Source: Bizionia myxarmorum (GTDB taxonomy: Bacteria; Bacteroidota; Bacteroidia; Flavobacteriales; Flavobacteriaceae). From it: a stretch of DNA of 64,000 nucleotides. The stretch spans positions 1,240,001 through 1,304,000 of the forward strand of contig NZ_VSKK01000001.1 in the NCBI RefSeq assembly GCF_008086205.1. Direction: 5' to 3'. The notes under the pieces were generated by a model. It searched no databases, had not been told where the DNA came from, and saw only the letters and a list, made by a program, of their open reading frames with translations. The position numbers and the translations under genes are program-made. Shown one piece after another: positions 44,015 to 51,832 of this stretch (position 1 is the stretch's first letter; every line of letters begins with the position of its first letter).

Positions 44015-44127
44015 TCCCATCCTAACCTTCCCCAAGGGAAGGAACTCCTGTTTTGGGTAGCGGAGTTCGTTAATATTTATTTTTTATTCCCGTCTCACTA
44101 CCTCCCTTTGGGAGGGTCGGGGTGGGA
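44015..44127. mobile_element. 113-bp MITE-like element, copy A
   Basis: Ends are inverted: TCCCATCCTAACCTTCCCC... on the left and ...GGAGGGTCGGGGTGGGA on the right, about 75% complementary, each with its own small hairpin. An inner stem AACTCC/GGAGTT lies at 44043-44067. The right end abuts the stop codon of the aldehyde dehydrogenase. Copy B at 46170-46282 has exactly the same length. Confidence 0.7.
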
Positions 44128-45606
44128 TTAATACTTTATACAAACATTCTTCGCTTCGGTAAAAAAGCGCAAAGCTTCAAATCCGCCTTCTCTACCAACG
44201 CCTGATGCTTTTACACCACCAAAAGGTGTGCGTAAATCGCGCATCAACCAAGTGTTAACCCAGACAATACCGACTTGTAATTTGTTACTCATTCTCATGG
44301 TGCGTTTTAAATCGTTGGTCCATAAGGTAGCTGATAAACCATATTTGACTTTATTGGCCATTTGCAAAACGTCATCTTCTGTTTGAAATGGCATAATTGT
44401 GACAACAGGTCCGAAAATTTCTTCTTGGTTTACCCGACATTCATCCGTTGGAACTTCAATAACGGTCGGTTCTAAATAATACCCATTTTCAAATCCCGGA
44501 ATGGTTACTTGATTACCGCCACACAAAATAGTTCCGTTTTCGTCTTTGGCAATTTGGATATATTCCAGTACTTTTTCTAAATGTGGTTTGGAAACCAATG
44601 CCCCAATATCGGTGGTGCTTTCCGATGGATGTCCCACTTTTAAAGCTTTAACTTTCGCAACGAAATCGTTTTTGAATTTCTCGTAAATGGATGCTTCAAC
44701 AAAAATGCGACTACCGCATAAACAAATCTGCCCTTGATTGGCAAATGAGGATTTGACAGTAGTATTCAACATATCGTCATAATCACAATCCGCAAAAATG
44801 ATGTTGGGGTTTTTTCCGCCTAATTCTAAAGATAATTTTTTAAACATCGGTGCAGCTATTCTGGCAATATGCGCGCCAGTTGCTGTTCCACCTGTAAAAG
44901 AAATGGCTTTAATATCGGGATGTTCAATAATAGCTTGACCTGTTGAGCCACCTAAACCGTGAACAATATTTAAAACACCTTTTGGTAAACCGGCTTCATT
45001 ACAAATTTGGCCTAATAAATAAGCCGTCATGGGTGTCACTTCACTTGGTTTAGCAACTACGCAGTTTCCGGCAGCAATAGCTGGGGCAATTTTCCAAGTA
45101 AATAAATACAACGGTAAATTCCAAGGTGAAATACAACCCACCACACCAATTGGTTGGCGTAGCGTGTAATTTATGGCATCTTGACCAACACTTTCATGAC
45201 TTTCACTAGAAAACTGTGTGATAGCGTTGGCAAAAAAGCGAAAATTACTTGAAGCTCTTGGAATGTCAATAGCTTTTGCTAAAATAATAGGTTTGCCGTT
45301 ATCCTTACTTTCGGCTTCGGCGAGAGCATCTAAATTCTGCTCAATTAATTCCGAAATTTTAAGCATAATGCGACTACGTTCATCTAAAGTTGTTTTCGAC
45401 CAAGTAGGAAAAGCTGATTTTGCTGCTATATAGGCATTCTCAACATCTTCTTTTGATGAATTTGGAATTTGCCCATATATTTTGCCACAAGAAGGATCGT
45501 AATTGTCCAACCACCCATTAGCAATGGGAGGCATGAATTTTCCGTTTATATAATTTTTAATTCCTGCGAAGGCAGGAATCTCTATGTTTTCTGCTATGGT
45601 TCCCAC
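44128..45606 (-). CDS. Aldehyde dehydrogenase, probable 2-aminomuconate semialdehyde dehydrogenase
   Basis: 492-aa NAD+-dependent ALDH. Motifs: PWNLPLYLFTWKIAPA, KPSEVTPMTA, SFTGGTATG, catalytic Glu in LELGGKNPNI, catalytic Cys in NQGQICLCGSRI, EEIFGPVV, and TPFGGVKASGVGREGG. Its position between RidA-type deaminase and the dioxygenase/decarboxylase genes supports 2-aminomuconate semialdehyde oxidation. There is no ATG before residue 26, so the start is GTG at 45606, and a palindromic repeat encodes residues ~10-16 (IPAFAGI). Confidence 0.9.
   Translation of the reverse strand: MGTIAENIEIPAFAGIKNYINGKFMPPIANGWLDNYDPSCGKIYGQIPNSSKEDVENAYIAAKSAFPTWSKTTLDERSRIMLKISELIEQNLDALAEAESKDNGKPIILAKAIDIPRASSNFRFFANAITQFSSESHESVGQDAINYTLRQPIGVVGCISPWNLPLYLFTWKIAPAIAAGNCVVAKPSEVTPMTAYLLGQICNEAGLPKGVLNIVHGLGGSTGQAIIEHPDIKAISFTGGTATGAHIARIAAPMFKKLSLELGGKNPNIIFADCDYDDMLNTTVKSSFANQGQICLCGSRIFVEASIYEKFKNDFVAKVKALKVGHPSESTTDIGALVSKPHLEKVLEYIQIAKDENGTILCGGNQVTIPGFENGYYLEPTVIEVPTDECRVNQEEIFGPVVTIMPFQTEDDVLQMANKVKYGLSATLWTNDLKRTMRMSNKLQVGIVWVNTWLMRDLRTPFGGVKASGVGREGGFEALRFFTEAKNVCIKY
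45560..45579. repeat. In-frame palindrome inside the aldehyde dehydrogenase N-terminus
   Basis: 20-bp ATTCCTGC-GAAG-GCAGGAAT. On the coding (minus) strand it reads IPAFAGI. Confidence 0.85.
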
Positions 45607-45713
45607 TTGCTAGTGATTTTATCTAAAGTTCTCTGTATTGAGAATATAGAATTTTTATAAATTCCGATTTAAAAGAATCTAGTAACCTCGAATTCTTTTC
45701 GTCTTTTTATGAG

Positions 45714-45733
45714 ACTCCTACCTACGCAGGAGT
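45714..45733. repeat. Palindrome containing the stop codon of the RidA gene
   Basis: ACTCCTACCTACGCAGGAGT. On the minus strand it gives the last residues PTPA (the proline and alanine from CCT GCG) and the TAG stop in its centre. Confidence 0.8.
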
Positions 45734-46162
45734 TGGTTTATAAGCCGTCACCTTAATTTCCACGACCAAATCGGGGTGTGGTAATTGGTGTACGGCAACC
45801 GTTGTTCTAGTTGGACCTGTTTCCTTATCGAAAAATTCCGCGTAGGCTTTATTATAACCGGCAAAATCGTTCATATTAACTAAAAAGGACGACACATCAA
45901 CCACATCTTTTATAGACGCCCCAACGGTTTGTAAATTCTTGTCAATATTCTTTAAAATTTCACGTGTTTGAACTTCGGCGTTAAGGTGTTTTGTTCCCAT
46001 TTCGTCAATAATATCGACGCCAGCAATCGTATTATCTGCTTTACGTGAACTAGTTCCCGATACAAATATAAAATCGCCGACACGTTTTACGGCTGGATAG
46101 GCTCCTCTTGGTGTTACCTTCGTTCCTGCGGAGGCAGGAGCCTCATTTTTTTTATCGCTCAT
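45722..46162 (-). CDS. RidA-family protein, probable 2-aminomuconate deaminase
   Basis: 146 aa from the ATG at 46162 (MSDKKNEAP). RidA/YjgF fold signatures: [67 protein letters not shown], including the conserved Arg near the end. In the 2-aminomuconate pathway the deaminase (AmnD type) belongs to this family, and the neighbours supply the preceding steps. Repeats touch both ends: residues EAPASAGT come from one palindrome, the stop from another. The upstream extension to 46189 is repeat copy B, not coding. Confidence 0.85.
   Translation of the reverse strand: MSDKKNEAPASAGTKVTPRGAYPAVKRVGDFIFVSGTSSRKADNTIAGVDIIDEMGTKHLNAEVQTREILKNIDKNLQTVGASIKDVVDVSSFLVNMNDFAGYNKAYAEFFDKETGPTRTTVAVHQLPHPDLVVEIKVTAYKPTPA
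46124..46139. repeat. In-frame palindrome inside the RidA N-terminus
   Basis: TCCTGCGGAGGCAGGA; on the coding strand it reads A-P-A-S-A-G, the same phase as in the aldehyde dehydrogenase. Confidence 0.8.
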
Positions 46163-46169
46163 AATATAA

Positions 46170-46282
46170 TCCCATCCTAACCTTCCCAAAGGGAAGGGAC
46201 TCTTACTCGGGCGGTTAAGAGTGCTTAATTAATAATTTTACCGTTTTCTATACTCCCACCCTTTGGGAGGGCAGGGGCGGGA
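46170..46282. mobile_element. 113-bp MITE-like element, copy B
   Basis: Same length and ends as copy A (left TCCCATCCTAACCTTCCC, right GGGAGGGCAGGGGCGGGA). Inner stem ACTCTTA/TAAGAGT (46198-46222) replaces AACTCC/GGAGTT of copy A, so paired bases changed together. The right end is 2 bases from the kmo stop codon. Confidence 0.7.
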
Positions 46283-46284
46283 TT

Positions 46285-47691
46285 TTACTTATTTGCTAAA
46301 ATCGCTTCTGTTTCTGCTTTTACTTTCTCTAAAATTAGACCTAATTCTTCTTTGCTTAAATTTTTACTGTGACTAATTCTGCCATCCGCGAGCATATTCA
46401 ATATGGCTTTATCTTGTGCACGACCTCGCAACATGGCTTCTCGATAACCAACTTCTTCATTAAACGTAACTAATGAGTATTTTGAGGAATACTCATTAGG
46501 GAATGTTTTTTCGAAAGCCATCTCTAAACTGCGTTTTTCTCTGAAATTCGGGTGATTTACATGACCTTTCATTTCATGGAAATTATCGATTGCTAGATCC
46601 GCAATGGCATCGGTATCTTGTTTTCGAGATTTTTCATAAGCCTTAAAAATAGATTCCCAGTCTTCATGTCCTTCATCTAAAACTTTATCAAATTCAACAA
46701 CATCTTCAAAAGAAGCATTCATGCCTTGTCCGTAAAATGGCACAATAGCATGGGCGGAATCACCCATTAAAAGCGCGTTGCCTTTATAATGCCATGGCGA
46801 ACATTTAACAGTTCCTAAAGGTGCTGTAGGATTTGCGAAGAAATCTTCCACCAAATTCGGCATTAAATCCAAAGCATCTTTAAAATATTTGGTAAAGAAT
46901 TCTAAAACGCGCTCTTTGGTTGTTAAGTTATTGAAATTATAGTCGCCTTCCTCATAACTTAAAAACAAGGTTACGGTAAAACTACCATCTAAATTTGGCA
47001 AGGCAATTAGCATAAAAGCTTCACGTCCCCAAATGTGCAAAGCGTTTTTATAGGTTTTATAACTGCCGTTTTCACCTGGCAGAATGCTTAATTCTTTATA
47101 ACCATGGCTTAAATAGTCTTGTGAAAAACTAAATAAAAATTTTCGTCCTAAATAATAACTTTGACGAAGAGCAGAACCAGCGCCGTCTGTAGCGATAATG
47201 ATATCGGCATCTTCTATGAATTCTTTTTTGGTATCGAATTCAGTAAAATGCGCGGTGGTATTTTCAAAATCTACCGATTCGCATTTTCTGTTGAAATATA
47301 TGTTGACATTATCATGTTTTTCCGCTTCATCTAAAAGCAAAGCATTCAACATACCTCGAGAAATAGAATTAATATATTCATGCTCGCGACCACTATATGG
47401 TGCAAGCGTTGTGTTTCCTTCAATATCGTGCAATAAACGGCCATTCATAGGAATACAAAGTGGTTCAATTTTATCTTGAATACCTACCAAATTCATAGCT
47501 TTAATACCCCGATCGGAAAGTGCTAAATTAATAGAACGACCAGCGCTAATATCGGTTTTTCGTAAATCGGGACGCATTTCAATCACGGTAACCTTATAGC
47601 CGCGTTGACCTAAACGCAAGGCTAAAAGTGAACCACAAAGTCCGGCGCCAATGATGAGTATGTTTTGTTTTTCTGAACCGCTATTCTGCAT
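46285..47691 (-). CDS. kmo: Kynurenine 3-monooxygenase
   Basis: FAD-dependent hydroxylase converting L-kynurenine to 3-hydroxykynurenine with NADPH and O2 (468 aa). FAD-binding ILIIGAGLCGSLLALRLG at the N-terminus, the KMO-specific GRSINLALSDRGIKAM, FAD/NADPH DG motif DIIIATDGAGSALR, and GD motif LMGDSAHAIVPFYGQGMN with ASFEDV. Its start overlaps the end of the 113-aa gene by 11 bases. Third gene of the kynU-PH-kmo unit. Confidence 0.96.
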   Translation of the reverse strand: MQNSGSEKQNILIIGAGLCGSLLALRLGQRGYKVTVIEMRPDLRKTDISAGRSINLALSDRGIKAMNLVGIQDKIEPLCIPMNGRLLHDIEGNTTLAPYSGREHEYINSISRGMLNALLLDEAEKHDNVNIYFNRKCESVDFENTTAHFTEFDTKKEFIEDADIIIATDGAGSALRQSYYLGRKFLFSFSQDYLSHGYKELSILPGENGSYKTYKNALHIWGREAFMLIALPNLDGSFTVTLFLSYEEGDYNFNNLTTKERVLEFFTKYFKDALDLMPNLVEDFFANPTAPLGTVKCSPWHYKGNALLMGDSAHAIVPFYGQGMNASFEDVVEFDKVLDEGHEDWESIFKAYEKSRKQDTDAIADLAIDNFHEMKGHVNHPNFREKRSLEMAFEKTFPNEYSSKYSLVTFNEEVGYREAMLRGRAQDKAILNMLADGRISHSKNLSKEELGLILEKVKAETEAILANK

Positions 47692-48022
47692 GTAATTGAT
47701 GTTTTATGTATTGATAATCATCGTATTCTAATTTTAAGTCTGTTAGCGACACCTTTTTTTCTTCGTTATTTAGTGTGAAAAAGGTTAGCACATCGGACTT
47801 TGAATTAAAACTAATTTTGTAAAAATCGTTGTATTCTATATTGTGCTTAATACTATCTTTTTGAGTTATTATAATTCGCTTATCCGTTATTATGAAAAAG
47901 TTGTTTCTTCTTTCTGTAAATAAACTTAAAACTCCTAATAATTGGTATTGCCAAAAGGCTATATCACTTTTAGTTTTTATTTTAACGATTACTTTTTCTC
48001 CAGAAATTAATTTTTGAAACAT
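47681..48022 (-). CDS. Small protein, possible bacterial PH-like domain
   Basis: 113 aa between kynU and kmo, one base after kynU and overlapping kmo by 11 bases, so tightly coupled to both. FFIITDKRIIITQKDSIKHNIEYNDFYKISFNSK looks like the strand pattern of bacterial PH-like (YdbT/YokE) domains, in which a ITDKRII turn is typical. N-terminal hydrophobic stretch is weak; likely soluble. No recognised role in tryptophan catabolism. Confidence 0.8.
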   Translation of the reverse strand: MFQKLISGEKVIVKIKTKSDIAFWQYQLLGVLSLFTERRNNFFIITDKRIIITQKDSIKHNIEYNDFYKISFNSKSDVLTFFTLNNEEKKVSLTDLKLEYDDYQYIKHQLHAE

Positions 48023-48023
48023 A

Positions 48024-49295
48024 TTAATTTTCTAATATTTCTTTTAAACGTTCCACCATTCTGTAAACATCTTCATAAGAATTGTATAATGGAATGGGTG
48101 CACAGCGAATAACGTCAGGTTCGCGCCAATCACTAATAACGCCGGCTTCGGTTAATTTATCATGTAAACTTCTGTCCGCATTTTTAACCTGAATAGACAA
48201 TTGACATCCGCGTTCGTCTGGATTTTCAGGTGTAATGATTCGAATAGCATCTTCGCCTATTTGCTTTAGTAGAAACTCAAAATAAGCTGTAAGATTTCGC
48301 GATTTTTCATTTAGTTTTTTCATGCCAACTTCTGCAAACATATCTAATGACGCTAAAATAGCGGCCATAGATAAAATAGGAGGGTTGCTTAATTGCCAGC
48401 CTTCAGCACCAGGAATAACATCAAATTCATCCCGCATTTTAAAGCGCGTTTCTTTATTATGACTCCACCAACCTGTTAAGCGATTTAAACTTTCGTCATG
48501 TGCATGACGCTCATGGACAAAGCAACCACCTAAACTGCCAGGACCAGAATTTAAATATTTATAGGTACACCATACGGCAAAATCCGCACCTGAATCGTGA
48601 AGGTTTAATTCCACATTTCCGGCGCCATGCGCGCAATCAAAACCAACCACGCAACCGTGTTTATGTCCGAGTTCGGTAATGCGTTTCAAATCGAAAAACT
48701 GTCCTGTGTAATAATTAACACCGCCAATCATTACTAATGCCACTTCTTGGCCGTGCGCTTCTAAAATGGCTTCTAAATCTTCATAACGCAGTAATTCCTC
48801 ACCTTCACGCGCTTTCCAAAGTATTAAACCATCTTTATCATCGTAACCATGATGACGTAACTGCGATTCTACAGCATATTTATCAGATGGAAAAGCATCT
48901 GCTTCAATGACAATTTTATAACGCTTGGCAGTTGGTTTGTAAAAAGAAACCATCATAAAGTGCAAGTTGGCCGTTAAGGTATTCATAACAACCACTTCTA
49001 TAGGTTTGGCGCCAACTACTTTTGCCATGCTTTCCGTTAAAAATTCATGATATCGCAACCAAGGTCTTTTAGCATGTGTATGACCTTCAACACCTAGATT
49101 TGCCCAATCTTCTAATTCCTGATTTATATAATCTTTGGTCGCTTTTGGTTGTAAACCTAAAGAGTTTCCACAGAGGTAAATCATGTCACTTCCTTGTTTG
49201 TCTTTAGGAATATGAAATTGATTTCTATAAGCGGCTAATGTGTCGTTTTTGTCTTGGTTTTTTGCGAAATCAAGACCAGTTTGGAAGTTGGACAA
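48024..49295 (-). CDS. kynU: Kynureninase
   Basis: PLP enzyme that cleaves kynurenine or 3-hydroxykynurenine to (3-hydroxy)anthranilate and alanine. Signatures: NFQTGLDFAKNQD, IYLCGNSLGLQPK, VVGFDCAHGAGNVELNLHD, PLP lysine in WCTYKYLNSGPGSLGG, GWWSHNKETRF. No ATG lies near the conserved N-terminus. I chose TTG at 49295 (LSNFQTG), about 423 aa; TTG at 49322 is inside a TATTTTTG promoter-like box (49320-49327) and cannot be translated if that box is used. Confidence 0.93.
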   Translation of the reverse strand: MSNFQTGLDFAKNQDKNDTLAAYRNQFHIPKDKQGSDMIYLCGNSLGLQPKATKDYINQELEDWANLGVEGHTHAKRPWLRYHEFLTESMAKVVGAKPIEVVVMNTLTANLHFMMVSFYKPTAKRYKIVIEADAFPSDKYAVESQLRHHGYDDKDGLILWKAREGEELLRYEDLEAILEAHGQEVALVMIGGVNYYTGQFFDLKRITELGHKHGCVVGFDCAHGAGNVELNLHDSGADFAVWCTYKYLNSGPGSLGGCFVHERHAHDESLNRLTGWWSHNKETRFKMRDEFDVIPGAEGWQLSNPPILSMAAILASLDMFAEVGMKKLNEKSRNLTAYFEFLLKQIGEDAIRIITPENPDERGCQLSIQVKNADRSLHDKLTEAGVISDWREPDVIRCAPIPLYNSYEDVYRMVERLKEILEN

Positions 49296-49362
49296 AGTGT
49301 TTTGTTTTTCGGTTTCACACAAAAATAAGAATTATAATTTTAGGAATGACCGCTAAAAAGAA

Positions 49363-49393
49363 AAAGCACTTCAACCATTGATTGAAGTGCTTT
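49363..49393 (-). terminator. Terminator of the 49470-50144 gene
   Basis: Twelve-base stem AAAGCACTTCAA / TTGAAGTGCTTT; the T-run is on the minus strand. A second A/T-rich hairpin (ATATATAGA/TCTATATAT, ~49402-49437) follows. Confidence 0.8.
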
Positions 49394-49469
49394 CTGAATA
49401 TATATATAGACGCTTGAAGCGGGATATTTCTATATATACGTGTAAACTATATGTTTGGATGTTTCCGAA

Positions 49470-50144
49470 TTAATTTATGCTAACATAGGTAAAAAATAAC
49501 TCCCAATTATCTTCTGTTTTCTTATGACTTAAAGACATCAATAACCCTTTTAAATCCGTGTTATTTTCCCATGTTGATACCATAGTGGGTTCTGCAGAGT
49601 TTCCTTTTCTGTAAATCCATTCTTCAATAAGGTAATCATCATTGTAAAAAAAATCGTAGGCATCACCAGGTGTGTAACCACCATCATTTGGATAGGTTAC
49701 AGTTAATTTATTAAGCTTTTTTTGGCTAATTGGCGCTAATTCTTGAACGGGTTCTGATTTTGTTGTTCCAGAATCCCAAACTAAATTGTAAGGTGCTAAC
49801 AACCAGAATTTATCATTAACAAAGGCTTGATCTGCCCTAATTAAAGTACTGTCCATATTATTTCTGTTATAATTTAACGTATCGCTGCCTGATGTAAAGT
49901 AGATATCGTTAGTTTTTGGCGACCATTTCCAAGAGCGTTTAAAAAGCGTTGAATCTTTTTTTACATTAAATGAAAAGGTTATTTCGTTAACCGTGTCCCA
50001 ATTTTCGATACCATAAGCTTGTGCTATTTTTTCGGAAACTGTTAATGGTGTTTCATCTAACTCGGTCGTGGTTTTATTGTCTTTATCTGTTTTACAAGAC
50101 ATAATTACTAGTGAAATAGTAAAAAGAAGAACGTATTTTTTCAT
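49470..50144 (-). CDS. Putative lipoprotein of unknown function
   Basis: 224 aa with lipoprotein signal (LLFTISLVIMSCKTD, Cys17). The mature region begins with a Thr/Asp-rich linker, then a compact domain with ITFSFNVKKDSTLFKRSWKW and KLTVTYPNDGGYTPGDAYDFFYNDDYLIEEWIY, resembling outer-membrane lipoprotein beta folds (LolA/LolB-like) that occur often in Bacteroidota; not confirmed. Monocistronic with its own terminator. Confidence 0.78.
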   Translation of the reverse strand: MKKYVLLFTISLVIMSCKTDKDNKTTTELDETPLTVSEKIAQAYGIENWDTVNEITFSFNVKKDSTLFKRSWKWSPKTNDIYFTSGSDTLNYNRNNMDSTLIRADQAFVNDKFWLLAPYNLVWDSGTTKSEPVQELAPISQKKLNKLTVTYPNDGGYTPGDAYDFFYNDDYLIEEWIYRKGNSAEPTMVSTWENNTDLKGLLMSLSHKKTEDNWELFFTYVSIN

Positions 50145-50204
50145 GGGTATAAAGTTTAAGAAGTTGTAAAGTTATAGTAAATTAGGCAGAAATATTGCGC
50201 GATT

Positions 50205-51008
50205 ATGGATTTAGAAAAAAACTATTTTTTCATAAATAAACAGACTTGGAATACTAAAGTGAAAGTTCATTCAGAAAGTGAAATGTACGATATGTGTGCT
50301 TTTAAATCGGGCAAATCCTCTTTAATGTCATATGAATTAGAGGCTTTAGGAAATGTTTCTGGAAAGTCTTTATTGCACTTGCAATGTCATTTTGGTCAAG
50401 ATACTTTAAGTTGGAGTAGGTTAGGAGCTAAATGTGTTGGTGTCGATTTAAGTGATGAAGGTATCAAATTAGCCAAAGAATTAAACGTGGAATTACAATT
50501 GGATGCTGAATTTGTTTGCTGCAATGTTTTAGATACATCGGAGCATATTTCGGAACAATTTGATATTGTTTTCACCAGTTATGGTGTGATAGGATGGTTG
50601 CCGGATTTAAAGCCTTGGGGAAAAATGATTGCTGAACGTCTTAAAGTTGGCGGTACTTTTTTTATGGCTGAATTTCATCCTATAGTTTGGATGTTTGATT
50701 ATTTAGAAGGTAAACCCGCTATGAAATATGGTTATATGCAGGATGAACCTATTTATGAAGAATATGAAGGTACATACGCCAAACAAGATTCTAAAATGAT
50801 AAGTAAGGAATATGGTTGGAATCACGGTTTAAGTGAAGTCATCAATGCGTTAACCGTAGCTGGATTACATATTGAATATTTAAATGAATATTCCGAAAGT
50901 CCTTATAATGTGTTGCCTAATTTAATTAAAACAAAAAACGGCATGTATAAGACTGCCGCTGATTTGTATCCTTTAATTTTCACGTTAAAAGCAACTAAAA
51001 TAAAATAA
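50205..51008 (+). CDS. Class I SAM-dependent methyltransferase
   Basis: 267 aa. LLHLQCHFGQDTLSWSRLGAKCVGVDLSDEGIKLA holds SAM motif I and the ribose-binding Asp; FDIVFTSYGVIGWLPDL is motif II-III and RLKVGGTFFMAEFHP the post-motif. This LQCHFG variant defines a bacterial methyltransferase subgroup of unknown substrate. Divergent from the lipoprotein gene; followed by a bidirectional terminator. Confidence 0.88.
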   Translation: MDLEKNYFFINKQTWNTKVKVHSESEMYDMCAFKSGKSSLMSYELEALGNVSGKSLLHLQCHFGQDTLSWSRLGAKCVGVDLSDEGIKLAKELNVELQLDAEFVCCNVLDTSEHISEQFDIVFTSYGVIGWLPDLKPWGKMIAERLKVGGTFFMAEFHPIVWMFDYLEGKPAMKYGYMQDEPIYEEYEGTYAKQDSKMISKEYGWNHGLSEVINALTVAGLHIEYLNEYSESPYNVLPNLIKTKNGMYKTAADLYPLIFTLKATKIK

Positions 51009-51010
51009 AA

Positions 51011-51048
51011 AATCATTCTGAATACACGATTTTGTAGTCAGAATGATT
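51011..51048. terminator. Bidirectional terminator
   Basis: AATCATTCTGA / TCAGAATGATT stem with a 16-base loop between convergent methyltransferase and msrA genes. Confidence 0.75.
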
Positions 51049-51055
51049 GAATTGT

Positions 51056-51712
51056 TTAATGATTTGCTTTTAGAATTTCAGGCATTTTTCGTTTGAAATT
51101 ATTTAATCTAGGAATCGATACATTTTGGATGTAAGGATTATCTGGGTTTAAACGCTCATAGTTTTGATGATAATCTTCCGCATTCCAAAACTTTTGAAAT
51201 GGATAGACTTCAGCCGCAACTTTTATGTCTAACTGTTTTTCCAATGCTGCTATTTTTTTTGAAATAATAGCTTTCTGTTCCGCATTCTGATAAAATATAA
51301 TTGAACGGTATTGAGAACCATTATCTGGACCTTGACCATTTACTTGCGCTGGATTTTGAGATGCAAAATACACATCTAATAAGGTTTCAAAACTAACCAC
51401 TTTCGGGTCGTAAATTACTTCCACAGCTTCGGCATGACCCGTTCTTCCCGTATTACTAGACTCGTAAGTTGGGTTAGCGGTATGACCACCTGCATAACCA
51501 GAAATAGATTCTTCTACGCCTATTACACTTTCATAAACGGCTTCTACACACCAGAAACAACCACTGGCAAAATAGGCTTTTGCTTTTCCGTTTTGGATGG
51601 CAACCTCAATAGGTTCCGCATTCATAATATCTTGTTGTTTTGGGTTAACTTGTGCTGTGTTATTACAACTAAATAACATAGCCACGAAGACTATTACGAG
51701 TAACTTATTCAT
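51056..51712 (-). CDS. msrA: Peptide-methionine (S)-S-oxide reductase, lipoprotein form
   Basis: Repairs oxidised methionine; 218 aa. Catalytic Cys in AYFASGCFWCVEAVYE, with GYAGGHTANPTYE, GHAEAVEVIYDP and the C-terminal AEDYHQNYERLNP. An N-terminal lipobox (VFVAMLFSCNN, Cys16) indicates export and membrane anchoring, so it probably protects envelope proteins rather than cytosolic ones. Confidence 0.95.
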   Translation of the reverse strand: MNKLLVIVFVAMLFSCNNTAQVNPKQQDIMNAEPIEVAIQNGKAKAYFASGCFWCVEAVYESVIGVEESISGYAGGHTANPTYESSNTGRTGHAEAVEVIYDPKVVSFETLLDVYFASQNPAQVNGQGPDNGSQYRSIIFYQNAEQKAIISKKIAALEKQLDIKVAAEVYPFQKFWNAEDYHQNYERLNPDNPYIQNVSIPRLNNFKRKMPEILKANH

Positions 51713-51784
51713 AGTTTTATTTTTGTATTAAGTCGAATGAAATGTAAAATCCTTATAAATTAAATACTAAAGTTATATTAAAAA

Positions 51785-51812
51785 AAAAGCCCTCAATAGT
51801 TTGAGGGCTTTT
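51785..51812 (-). terminator. Terminator after the coiled-coil protein gene
   Basis: AAAAGCCCTCAA / TTGAGGGCTTTT stem with TAGT loop; A-rich left side gives a T-run on the minus strand. Confidence 0.9.
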
Positions 51813-51832
51813 ATATAATTAAGAATTTGCTT

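Noticed and set aside
46163-46189. N-terminal extension of the RidA protein (MGRLGWDYI)
   Set aside because: The bases belong to the left end of the 113-bp element; the ATG at 46162 fits the family.
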